Positions 52,301 through 61,430 of a stretch of DNA of 64,000 nt are shown here, piece after piece (the first letter of the stretch is position 1; the number at the start of each line of letters is the position of its first letter). The stretch is from Echinococcus granulosus. Lineage: Eukaryota > Platyhelminthes > Cestoda > Cyclophyllidea > Taeniidae. Below the pieces are notes generated by a model, which was given only the letters and a program-made list of their open reading frames with translations, made no database searches and had not been told where the DNA came from. Location: positions 208,991 to 272,990 of the forward strand of contig NW_020170469.1 of the NCBI RefSeq assembly GCF_000524195.1, given 5' to 3'. Position numbers and translations under genes: made by a program.

Positions 52301-54863
52301 GCACCTTGACACAGCACTCAGCAAGACGAAGCCAAAGACGTGGATTGCGCGGATACGCTTTGACCACAGTGAGGAGAGCATTGAAAGCAGTCTCGGGATG
52401 TTTCTGCCCAAGGAGGAGTTGGACACCCGTGTTGTAAAGCAACTCGTAGTGCCGACTCGCACTCAACTGGTGCAGGGGCGTGCGGTTGACCAATCGCCTG
52501 ACCTCGGTCGCTGACGTAGTAGCTTCGTCTGCCAGGCTTTTGGTACGTCGAAGAGCAGCGCGCGCCTCCAGCATTGCCAGGCCGAGGTGGCCGGCGCGAA
52601 AGTAGGTGAGGGAGAGATTGTTCCACACCAGAGAGGATTCCCATTCAACAGAGGTTGGCGATGAGGTGGATTCAGAAGGAAGGAGTGTGTTCAGACGCTT
52701 GACGGTCTTGGTGTGATCTTGCTACAAGCAGGATCAAGAACTGTGACCAGATTCCGCCTTTTAGAAGAAAAGGACAGATGTCACATCTCAAAGGGTGCAC
52801 TTTGTGTAGTTACCCATAAATTTGTTTACCCAAATTAAACTACTCCCCTTATGTAATGACAGGCGTTCTCTAGTAATGCCTTGGTTTCCTTAAACTTTTA
52901 AGCTGCACTATTCTATAGTTTGCCCTTCCGACAAGCGGCGTTTTGCTAAATTTATCAAAAATACTACAACAACTAACCCTGATTAGACCTCCGGGATCGT
53001 TCTGCCTGCTAGAAAAGGGAGATTGAATCGAAAGCGATAGTTTGGTAGGGCTAAAGGTGTTAGCATCTCAGCCCTCCTAGACGTATGGCATAAATCAACC
53101 GGCAAATTTGCAAATGCGACGCGTGACTGATAAAAAAAAAGACAAAATTCTTTTTGAAGAGTCCATGTTACACTACCTTACCATCTGGCTCCTTTCAAAA
53201 ATTTTCAGGGAAGGAGCTTTAAAACATGCCTTACAAATTTCAACATTTTCAGAGCGACTAAATAGTTGATCAATCACGAGGCAAATTTATTTCGTGAATT
53301 TGTCTGAAAATATCAAAAGTTCCGCAGTTGAGGCATTTCCGGCGAATATTGTTAAAGAGAATTTATAAGACGAATGACCCTGATAAAGCGCATTTCCAAA
53401 CATTGAAAGTGTTTTTTGAATTACTATTTACACAGTTTTTGAGGCGTTGCATGATATTCTGGCAAATATTTTGAGGACACTATAGTGTTACTTAAAATTC
53501 GACAAGTATTTGACAGAAATTCAAAGCACATTCCGATCACCACATTTTCAGCTGCTCTTAATTGAGACAGTCATTATACGGACCTTTTCAATCAGCCGCA
53601 GAGCTCCATTCATTCTACTTATTCTACCAGCCTTCTCTTCTCTTTGCGTGGTTATAACAAAGTTATTGCGAAACTCGTGTACCTTAATGTCTTCATAGGT
53701 AACTCAACTACTACCAATAGCCTAGGCACGAGAAGCTGAATAAAAAAAGCATTAACAAGTATCCACTTGGAAAGGCATATAATTTCCTTAAAAAGCAAAT
53801 CTGCAGCACGTAAACTCGCGAAATCATGCATCAAATTTCAAAGCATTCTAAGAAACCTACGTACTTGCAAATACGAGAGCTGAGCACGAGCATACTCAAG
53901 ACTTTTAGAAGTGTCCCAGCTTTTGTCATCAGAAGTATTGCTTGACTGGGAGAGCTGACTAGCCTCTTCCTGAGCAATCCTGATCCGTCCAGTTAGTAGG
54001 CAGGCCCGGAGACGAAAAACGCGCAACGGACGAGCAATCTCTCTAAGCATTTCTATCACTTCTACCTTCACCGGATTCCCGACACCTTCACCGCTTGAAT
54101 TCAGCTGTTGTAGCCAGTATGCTAAACGAAAGTGCGGCAAACTGAGGCAAAAACACTGCCTTCCAGGCACATATATAGTTTCATATAAATATGCAAGAGC
54201 ATAGCTTAACGACTGTATAGTTTAACGCACGGGAAGGATTAGCTTACACGCAAATTCAAAGACTCTTTGTGGTTTTTGAAGGCAAAGGCACAGGTCCATC
54301 CAAAGAAGAAAACATTTCTGAGAAAGCAGCGCTCCTGCACCCAAGGGAAATTCAATAGAAGCGGGGGAGGCGTCTGCCGTTGCTATGCCGAGTAGACCAG
54401 CAATCATGCGTTCTGACCGCACATACTGCCTTTGATAGAACAGAACAAGAGCATAATTGTAGTGTATAGAGATGATGGACTGTTCAGCTGTGGGACTAAC
54501 AGGCCTCAGAGCAGCATGGATGTCAGAGTCACCGGTCACAAAAATGGGCGAACAAGCAAGGATAGCAGCCTTTCGAAGTTGTGATAGGTATTCATCTGAA
54601 CAAGTCATATTGTTCTGGTGGATAAATTCAATGAGAGCCATGTTTGCCAGAACCTAAAATTCGTTAAAGGCACAAATTGTGTAAAATGTCGGGAAATGCT
54701 GTCTAGAAAGCGTAATATTTCATGAAAGAACCTTGGGGTCGGCAGGTCTCATTGAATGCAGCTTTTTCATATGACTAAAGCACGACCCAAGCTGAGAGCG
54801 GCTGTAATAATCTGTGGCCTCAGCAGCAAGTGTGGCTTCTCCCGGTGAGTACTGTTCAGACAT
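46304..54863 (-). CDS. CNOT10: CCR4-NOT transcription complex subunit 10 (8 exons, about 919 aa)
   Basis: TPR-repeat subunit that, with CNOT11, docks on the N-terminal part of CNOT1 in the mRNA deadenylase complex. Exons on the minus strand: 54863-54732, 54653-54248, 54121-53865, 52721-52297, 50615-50507, 48714-48520, 47613-47333, 47258-46304. Family blocks are collinear with human: VLANMALIEF, IHYNYALVLFYQRQY, LVWNNLSLTYF, RHYELLYNTGVQLL, NPRLWLRLAECC, ARKLIIGA, LEFAVQCLRNAAFLLP, VTSAYVALCLEDPVEAIYYAEQLL, LLYNMAVCFAVRGDL and LLLWLYLEMRED. An in-frame TAG lies upstream of the ATG. Exon 6 ends at a GC donor. The exon 2/3 junction has an alternative (donor at 54231, acceptor at 54155, also in phase), but the chosen pair has better splice sites and better length agreement. 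The large last exon adds a Ser/Pro-rich C-terminal tail. Human is about 744 aa. Confidence 0.93.
47614..48519 (-). other. GC-AG intron in CNOT10
   Basis: Exon 6 ends GAGCAG and the intron begins GCAAGA, an excellent match to the GC-donor consensus. The acceptor is TTGTTTCAG before ACAATTCTGG. The join AAEQ|TILVPP is in phase, and no GT donor near the exon end would be. Confidence 0.85.
51163..51675 (+). other. 170-codon open frame antisense in a CNOT10 intron, unrecognised
   Basis: The longest open frame outside the assigned exons, in CNOT10 intron 4 (50616-52296) and on the opposite strand. The product is basic (several KK and KS pairs, e.g. GCKKEKQK), with no recognised motif, signal peptide or membrane segment. 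The frame begins with GTG; an internal ATG lies at about 51406. It could be a decayed transposon frame, part of an unknown gene or chance. Confidence 0.2.
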
Positions 54864-55540
54864 GCACCCAAGTAATAAATTTTTGCAACTGCGACCATAC
54901 TAGCCGCGCCAGGAGGGGCCAACTTAAACACTAACTTAATATTATAATTTTTTTCTGAAATGCCAGTTTTCTTAAAAAATATTTAAAAACAGTACTAATT
55001 GAAACTTTAGCACTGCAAAGAGTAAAAATAACAGGAATTAATTCTAATGAATATTTAAATAGGAACTAACAAGTGTTATCATTTTTGCCCTTGTAATTGT
55101 TCTCCTCAGCTTCCCAGTACTACATTTAAGGCCTGTTTGCAAGCCTCAGCAACATTTTACATCCTCTTTTTCTTCAAATACTAGTGGTAAATTGTATGCA
55201 GTTAGGATTCTGTGGAGCGGGACTCCTCGGTCTCCGCTTCCCGATTCCTAGCGTTCCTAGACAAGCCCGATTGGTTTACTTTGGACATCTTTATTAAAGA
55301 CGACAAGATGTATAGGGAAAATACAATATTCAAGAAGGAGGGGAGCCGCAGTCACTAGGTAAGGGAGAGGGCGATCCAGTTACCAGGTTCGAATTTTCTG
55401 CTTGCCTCCTCCCTGAAAGGCACATTAAAACAACATAAGTATTACAATTCAAATGGAAAATGTGATGCGTGTTGAAGCATTTATGTTGAATTTTGTCACC
55501 TATTTTAGCCTTCTGAGGCTTTCTTAAAAATAAAAGACGA
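54864..55540. promoter_or_regulatory. CNOT10 upstream region
   Basis: Sequence upstream of the CNOT10 start codon, expected to hold its promoter and 5' UTR. It is strongly AT-rich from 54.93 to 55.08 kb. I recognise no core element with confidence. Confidence 0.4.
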
Positions 55541-55559
55541 CATAGCTTTCTGGCAGAGT

Positions 55560-55680
55560 GTCGACTCCCGATCCGCAGAAGGGCTTGACAGGTCCTCGCA
55601 TGGCCCGGAGGCCAGGTCGCCCGACTGAAGTACAATGGCGAAATCCTAAGCGGCCCATTCCCAAAACCGAGAACAGAACA
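55560..55680 (-). mobile_element. Decayed LTR fragment related to the TRIM-like element
   Basis: Aligns imperfectly, in reverse orientation, with the middle and 5' half of the LTR at 309-509. The shared core is CGCATGGCCCGGAGGCCAGG, followed by GAAGTACAATGGCGAAATCC and AAAACCGAGAAC, in the same order as the LTR blocks. It is more diverged than the copy at 7378-7579 and has no clear ends. Confidence 0.45.
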
Positions 55681-55940
55681 AACAAGTTAAGTGTTCACCT
55701 TTTTTTACCACTTTACGGACTCATAGTTATGTGTGTGGACACATTTCCAGGGACTGTGTTGTATATTTTAGGTTGCTGCTCTTCGGTGGCGGACTTATCT
55801 CCTTTGCAGTATGGCAGTCTGGTCATATCGATAGGCTCACATTCCTTGCATATACTAACAGCGAACAATCTCTCACATTAAAATGTCTTATTTTGGTAGC
55901 AGGAATTACTCAGGACGTTATAATGGAATGCCACTCTTAA

Positions 55941-56519
55941 TGCAGGACAAGATGTTTGATCCATTCCTTTGGAAAAATATTTCATTACCAAAAGTTACGA
56001 ACCAAGCATCCAAACGGCTTGTGAGCAGAAGTTTACGTGGGTGAACGATCCTTTTTGATTACGTGAGCTACACGTTCTTAGTGAACAGATTGGGCTACTT
56101 TTTTCCCAAATTTTGTAAATTCCTCAGTTTTTGAAGATTCTGCAAGTATATTCGTTTTAGAAATATTCCGATTAATTATAGATTAGGTACTAGTAATCCC
56201 ATATGTTGCTATTGTAAAATATTTGGATATCTTGAAGCAGCCTTTCTTATTGGGGATGACCTTCTTAATCAGCATACTACTGACGGCTATCTTATTTACA
56301 GCGCTAACACTGCATGACCAAGTATAATTTTCAGACGAAACCTTTGAATGTGAAACGGTAAATTCTATGTTCGTCGAGAGTGACGACGCCAGCAATAACG
56401 ACAATAAGAATAAATCAGGAAAGTCAAAACGTGCGTGCGTGTGTTCGTGTGTGTATAAGCACAAACACAAGGAAAGTAGAGGAGGAAGGGAGATAAGGAA
56501 ACACGATAAGCGATGCTGT
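55941..56519. other. Gene-free intergenic sequence
   Basis: AT-rich with no exon, RNA gene or repeat I can support. A GTGTG-rich stretch near 56.44 kb is simple sequence. Confidence 0.4.
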
Positions 56520-57080
56520 CAGTCCGTTCTGTCTCTCTCTCCCCGTCTATTTCTCTTTCTTGCTCAGAGGTCTTTATTGCGAACATACTAGACGTTGTCG
56601 TGGTCCCTATCACAGCCTGTCCATCTCTTACCCCCCACCGCCCCCACTCATCGTGGCCCCTCTCTCAGTCTCTCACTCTGTCTCTCTGTATGTGTGTTCT
56701 TCCTTATCATTCAGCCTGTATCTTGCGTTCTGCCGTTTTTTTTTTGCGTTTAACCCACCCAACCATCCATCCACCCACCAGCCATCCAACTCTCCACTCG
56801 CCTCGTTTTCCCCCCTATCCTGTCTTTTGACAGACTTGTCGATCAGCTGGGATCAGCAGCGCAACTCTCTCCCTTTCTCCTCCACCTCTTCTTCTGCCTC
56901 GGCCACCCTGGATCTCTCTTCTTCTCTTGTCCGTAAGCAGAAAAGCAGGATCATATCAATCTGCGCATTTAACCGGAAAATTTTCCATTCCTCCTCTTTT
57001 GCCCTTGACATCTTTCTCTAGCGAACTCTCTCTCTCCTTTCCTCATCAAATTTTTCACCTCACCCGTCTCCTGTCGTTAT
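56520..57080 (+). repeat. Pyrimidine-rich tract with (CT)n microsatellite segments
   Basis: Over roughly 560 bp the plus strand is dominated by C and T, with runs such as TCTCTCTCTCCCCG near 56.53 kb, TCTCTCAGTCTCTCACTCTG near 56.67 kb and CATCCATCCACCCACC near 56.77 kb. Open frames through it are low-complexity Ser/Pro/Leu strings and not evidence of a gene. Such tracts can mark GAGA-type promoters or just be simple sequence. Confidence 0.55.
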
Positions 57081-58700
57081 GGCTTAGTTACTACGGTTAG
57101 AAACGATTAGCCACTACCCAGATGTCTTCTTTTTCGTTTGCTTGTTCTTCTGACAGGTGTGAAGCCGCTCAAATGGACCACATGAAACCGCATACAGTTG
57201 AAAAACGCATGACCGAGAGTAAGCCCAGCAACAGTACTTAGTGGTAGGTACATAGCCAAGAAGAATTTGTTTGCTTTCACCTGAATCTCGTTTTTAATGT
57301 TGAATGAAAGCCCACATTTGGTTACCAATTAGCTGATTCCTTCAAGGAACGGGCGTCGCGTGTAATAGCGAGTTATCATGAGACATCTTCCAAAAAGTAT
57401 CATAATGAATTAAGGTCCAAAACTTTTTAATTTAATCAGTATTATCGTCTCCTTATTGGTTTTAACCTTAATGGCCACTAATTCTTTCAGTGTGGATATA
57501 CAATAAATTCATTTTGTGAGTTCAGGAATCGTCAAAAATATCAGCTTAGGTTTTTTGACTCTTTTAGAAGTTTTCAGGTAAGATCGTGCGTTATTCCGGA
57601 TTGTTATTTTTGGGATTTTCTTAGCTTGCATTAAATAATTAGGTGTTTGGAAAAAGTTAGGAGAAGAAATAAGTCATTCGAGAATGACCACGCCTTGCCG
57701 TGATGGACCAGTCCCAGATGGAGGTAGAAGTGGAATTAGATGCCTTCTCTTTGACAAGGCAAAACCTACAAAAAGGAGCAACAACACCATTGCCCTGTTT
57801 CATACTACAGCTCAACCATGGCAACCCTAACAATGGCAAGGCTTTATCGCACACTTTAGATCTCTCGCGTTTCCCTCCCTCTCTCCTCTCTGCCCGGGCA
57901 TTGTTTCCCATTGTCTTGGTGCACAATCTTACCATCTCGTCCACCCACACACACGCACACGCATTTCCGTCCTCTCTGGTTCTGACCTAGTTAGTAGGAA
58001 AAAGTGGGTGGCGTTGTGCGGGATTTTGCAATTTCGACAAATTAATAAACTATCCACTCTTGCAGTGCTAGGGTATTGTTATTATCATTTGATGAGGGTG
58101 CATCAAAGTGGTGAGAAAGTCGGGAATAAAGGAATGCTAATGTAGTAGTTAGTTGCAGAATTCCCTCTCCAGCTTCTCGGAAATACATATTCTATCCTAG
58201 GCTACTATGGTTCACCAGATACTCCACTTTGGTTTACAGATTTGCTTTGCAGCAGCTATTTCCGTCTCAAGTCTGTAGGGTTGTTTAAATACCGCAATTC
58301 TCAAAGTGCAGGTCGTGTTTATAGTGCAGCAAAGTTACTAGCATCTAGGATTTCGCAGTATCTTGCCTAAAAACTTGTCTCAACTACGAAACTTGACCTC
58401 CTTTGCCGCCTAGAGAACATTTGTCTATCTCATTCAAAGTCGCTGAATAAAAATTACAATGCTCGGGTTGAACCTATTTAAAGCTATAGAGGCTACCTTT
58501 ACTGTAGGCCCAGAAATGGCTTGAACACATTCAATTCTCTTGCATTAGACCCTTTAGGCACGTCTTGGGGGATGCTTCATTGTCACAGTCCATGAGTTCT
58601 TTTTTTTCATTTTTGAATCACAGTCCACAAAAACTCAGGTCAGGAACAACCTACACCTATTTTTTTGTGCCTCAAACTCTGTCAGTCTGCTTCCGATATG
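57081..58700. other. Gene-free intergenic sequence
   Basis: Unrecognised sequence with a short CA/CG-rich simple stretch near 57.95 kb (CACACACACGCACACGCA). The plus-strand open frame at 57700-57990 has no splice context or known similarity. Confidence 0.4.
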
Positions 58701-58739
58701 TGATTTAGTGTAACCAATTACCACGATGCGAGAGCACTT

Positions 58740-58782
58740 GTCACACATGTGTGACTCCGGACTAGGGTGACATATGTGTGAC
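58740..58782. promoter_or_regulatory. Pair of E-box palindromes
   Basis: GTCACACATGTGTGAC (58740-58755) is a perfect 16-bp palindrome centred on an E-box. Eleven bases later GTGACATATGTGTGAC (58767-58782) is a near copy centred on CATATG. The form fits homodimer binding, for example by bHLH or bHLH-Zip factors (inference). Confidence 0.45.
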
Positions 58783-58874
58783 GCTAATAGTAAGCGTGCT
58801 GGTTAAATTCAGACTGCTGTCCCTTTCATATATGCCCTTCCACTGTTCTCTTCACTATGTAAGTTTATTACGTG

Positions 58875-58939
58875 GTGAAGTCTTCGGGTTTTGGCACCAC
58901 ATTTTAAAGGTCTTCACATTGAAAATCCGAAGACTTGAC
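58875..58939 (+). ncRNA. Candidate small-RNA-like hairpin
   Basis: The 5' arm 58875-58892 and 3' arm 58922-58939 pair over 18 positions with one mismatch and one G-U, around a 29-nt loop. Arm and loop sizes are in the range of an animal pre-miRNA. I do not recognise the sequence as a known microRNA family. It could equally be a small inverted repeat. Confidence 0.25.
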
Positions 58940-59066
58940 TAACTTCAACTGTAATTATTAACGTAAGAATTTTTTTTATTAATTCTAAACATAAGTTTAT
59001 TAAATAGTTCCTTAAAGCTGGTACGATAGTTGTTTTCATGGATAACTTGAGGGAAGAGGATGATAC

Positions 59067-59120
59067 CGCCTCGAGTGTTTCATTTCAAAATCTATCTCTG
59101 GGTGGACCACACTCGAGGCG
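59067..59120. repeat. 12-bp perfect inverted repeat
   Basis: CGCCTCGAGTGT (59067-59078) and ACACTCGAGGCG (59109-59120) are exact reverse complements separated by 30 bp. Possibly a stem-loop or two copies of one binding site. A short (TC)n run follows at about 59145. Confidence 0.4.
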
Positions 59121-59443
59121 CAGCATTCCATGTATCCCATCACTTTCTCTCTCTCTCTCACACGCTCCCTCTCGTTATAAAATAAAAATGGATAACATCA
59201 GAATGTAATTACAGTATCTGGAAGTCATCTAAATTGTAACAGATGCTTCCCTTAATTAGACGTACCGGGAAGATGACTAAGCTGGACGTCAGGTACTCAA
59301 ACGGGCTAGCAAACTCCTGCACACTGATTTTATTATCGATGTGCGTGGGAGATTATGGTTGTTAGGAGAAATGGGAGTTGACCTGACTGTATTCTAAAAC
59401 AACATTTTCACCTTTGCAATTCACTTATGCGTTCATCACTAAC

Positions 59444-59459
59444 GTCGCATATATGTGAC
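59444..59459. promoter_or_regulatory. Third copy of the E-box-like palindrome
   Basis: GTCGCATATATGTGAC resembles the two sites at 58740 and 58767 in its outer GTC...GAC arms, about 660 bp away. Confidence 0.3.
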
Positions 59460-60419
59460 ACGCTTTCTTTTTCAGTTTACCAAAGTTCGAAATAGCATAA
59501 TGGATGCTGTGTGTTAGTGATTAAGAATAAATACGTTTTTTAATTTTAAGTAGCAGATCAATTTGTCACTTTGGTTGTGTAAGTTTTGCTGCTTGATTAG
59601 AGTAGTAAAGTGCTTGGAACGAGGCAGCTGGTCTTCCCCCGAAGCTTCAATAGCGAGTGCGTCAACCCACGATGGACTTGACTATCTGAGATTATAAGCA
59701 CTGGTAATTCAGTACTGGGCTATTACGTCTGGGCATAGTTCATCAGACTCACTAACTTCCGCTGGTGGTCAAATGAGGGCAAGCTGTGGATTTATACAGT
59801 GAAGACATTCTGAAGAACGTGGAAAGAATGGAGCATCACCTAAGTATCGGAAGCTATCTCAAAAGCATCATCACCCTCTTTGTGCAGAAGTAATGAGCTT
59901 ATTTGCCCGATTTTAAGGACTAAATCAGTAAAAAATACATGCTATGATTACGATGTCTCCGTATGTTATGTACAGTAAGCTACCAACCACTTAATTCCCG
60001 ACAAATCCGTGTCATTTTCCGTACTCCTCTGCAAAAATTCAACCATTATTACGACTATATTCGAATCACTTCAGTTCAGCTGCAGTTCAGCAAGACAGAT
60101 AGTTCTGTATGTATCCAACACAGGTTTTCATGCTAGGTAAAAGTGGAGCGGAATCAGATTAGCGACTTCTATGTGAATATTTTTCTTTCAAAGTGTAAGA
60201 AGTCAAGTTTTGTCATTTGTCTTCATGGCACATTGGGGCATATTTAGGCTGTACATTCTGCACTTTGTTGGTTTAATTATGTCCTCAGCCCCTTGGCTTC
60301 ACGATAACCAAGCTGAAAATCAGGACAATCGCTGCCTATTGAGAAGTGAATAATCTCTTCGAACCACGTAAATCCTTCTCAACTTTTGAGTCATTTATTC
60401 ATACCAGTGTAGACTCCAA
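59460..60419. other. Gene-free intergenic sequence
   Basis: No exon or RNA gene recognised between the palindromic sites and the CpG-rich block. Confidence 0.4.
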
Positions 60420-61430
60420 GCTAGTCGCGATAAAATCACCCGCGGTGGAGCCTTCGGGAGCCCTCCTGTACGCGCGTATCAAAAAGGAGAGAGAGGGATT
60501 CATCCACGGTGTGTGTCAGGCTTAATTTGATCTGGCATTCGCCCAGTCCCCTTGATGACTACCTCGCTCTCGCCCCCATCTCTCTACCTCACTTCGGTGA
60601 ACAGAAGGAAAGGTGGCGACGAAATTCCCTTCTTCAGTAGTCGAATGGCGCCATTGCGATGATAACGCCGCAGCAGCCAACTCCACACTCGTACCCTATT
60701 GGCTGCTGCACTGCGTGCGCACGCACTGCGCACACGCGCGGATGCACGCGTGCAAAGATCGAGTCTCGACGGGCAGATAAAACGTTGACGCTGGAGGCGG
60801 TCGCTGGAGTGAGTGGATAACGGGGGAAGAGAGGCAGGGGGTGTTGGAGCCTACCCTATGGCGCCAGTGACCGTCGCTTATCCCAACTCCGATCACAGAG
60901 CGGCGGCATTCGAAATGAAATTATCCTCCCTCCAATTCCCCCCTTTTCCAATCCAGCAATGGCGCTCAGCTTATCAGCGGCTTGAGGGCATTATTTTCGT
61001 AGTCTATAAAAATATTAATAGTTTAATACTTTTGTTAATAAGTTTTTAAAATAATATCTCAAAGTAAAGGATGATTTCTGTTTGAAACCTTGGCCCTAAG
61101 GTATCCACTATTTCTAGAGATCTTCCAACCTCTACTTAGGCCATGGTTAGTCAAAGGGTTCCGGGCGAGAGAGGTGGTCGAGCACACCTATATGCTGCCA
61201 ACTGTTGGTATTCATTTATGAGTAGATAATGAAACGAATAAATGAGTTGATGCAGCAGTAGTATCAAGGGGATTTTGAGTCGAAATGGTTTGGCGCCAGT
61301 TCACATAGTTTATCCAGCCTCTAATCGCGGCGACATTTGAAGAGAGCCCTTCCAATGAAGTCTGCCGCCTCCCCCCTCCTCCCTTACCGCCACCCCTCCA
61401 CTCACCCACCGTGGACGCTTATCACCAGCG
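60420..61430. promoter_or_regulatory. CpG-rich promoter- or enhancer-like block
   Basis: GC- and CpG-rich against an AT-rich background. It contains an inverted CCAAT box (ATTGG at 60698-60702), the palindrome TGCGTGCGCACGCA (60712-60725) followed by further GCGCAC steps like NRF1 sites, three TGGCGCCA palindromes (within 60644-60655, at 60859-60866 and at 61291-61298, the last as TTTGGCGCC, E2F-like), and five GATAA motifs (about 60775, 60815, 60878, 60971, 61419). It has no supported exon. It could serve a gene beyond 64000 or be distal control for CNOT10. Motif identities are by eye. Confidence 0.45.

Noticed and set aside
54231..54248. Alternative donor for CNOT10 exon 2 at 54231 (GTGCGT) with acceptor at 54155
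   Set aside because: In phase, but its splice sites are weaker and it adds residues absent from the family; kept only as an alternative.
55383..55400. tRNA B-box-like GGTTCGAATTT
   Set aside because: The 3' half of the B-box is missing and there is no acceptor stem.
56510..57021. Open frames of 105 and 153 codons on the plus strand
   Set aside because: They follow from the pyrimidine-rich composition (few stops) and give low-complexity Ser/Pro/Leu strings with no motif.
57657..57990. Overlapping open frames on both strands near 57.7-58.0 kb
   Set aside because: Both strands are open over the same stretch, with no splice context, conserved block or recognised family.
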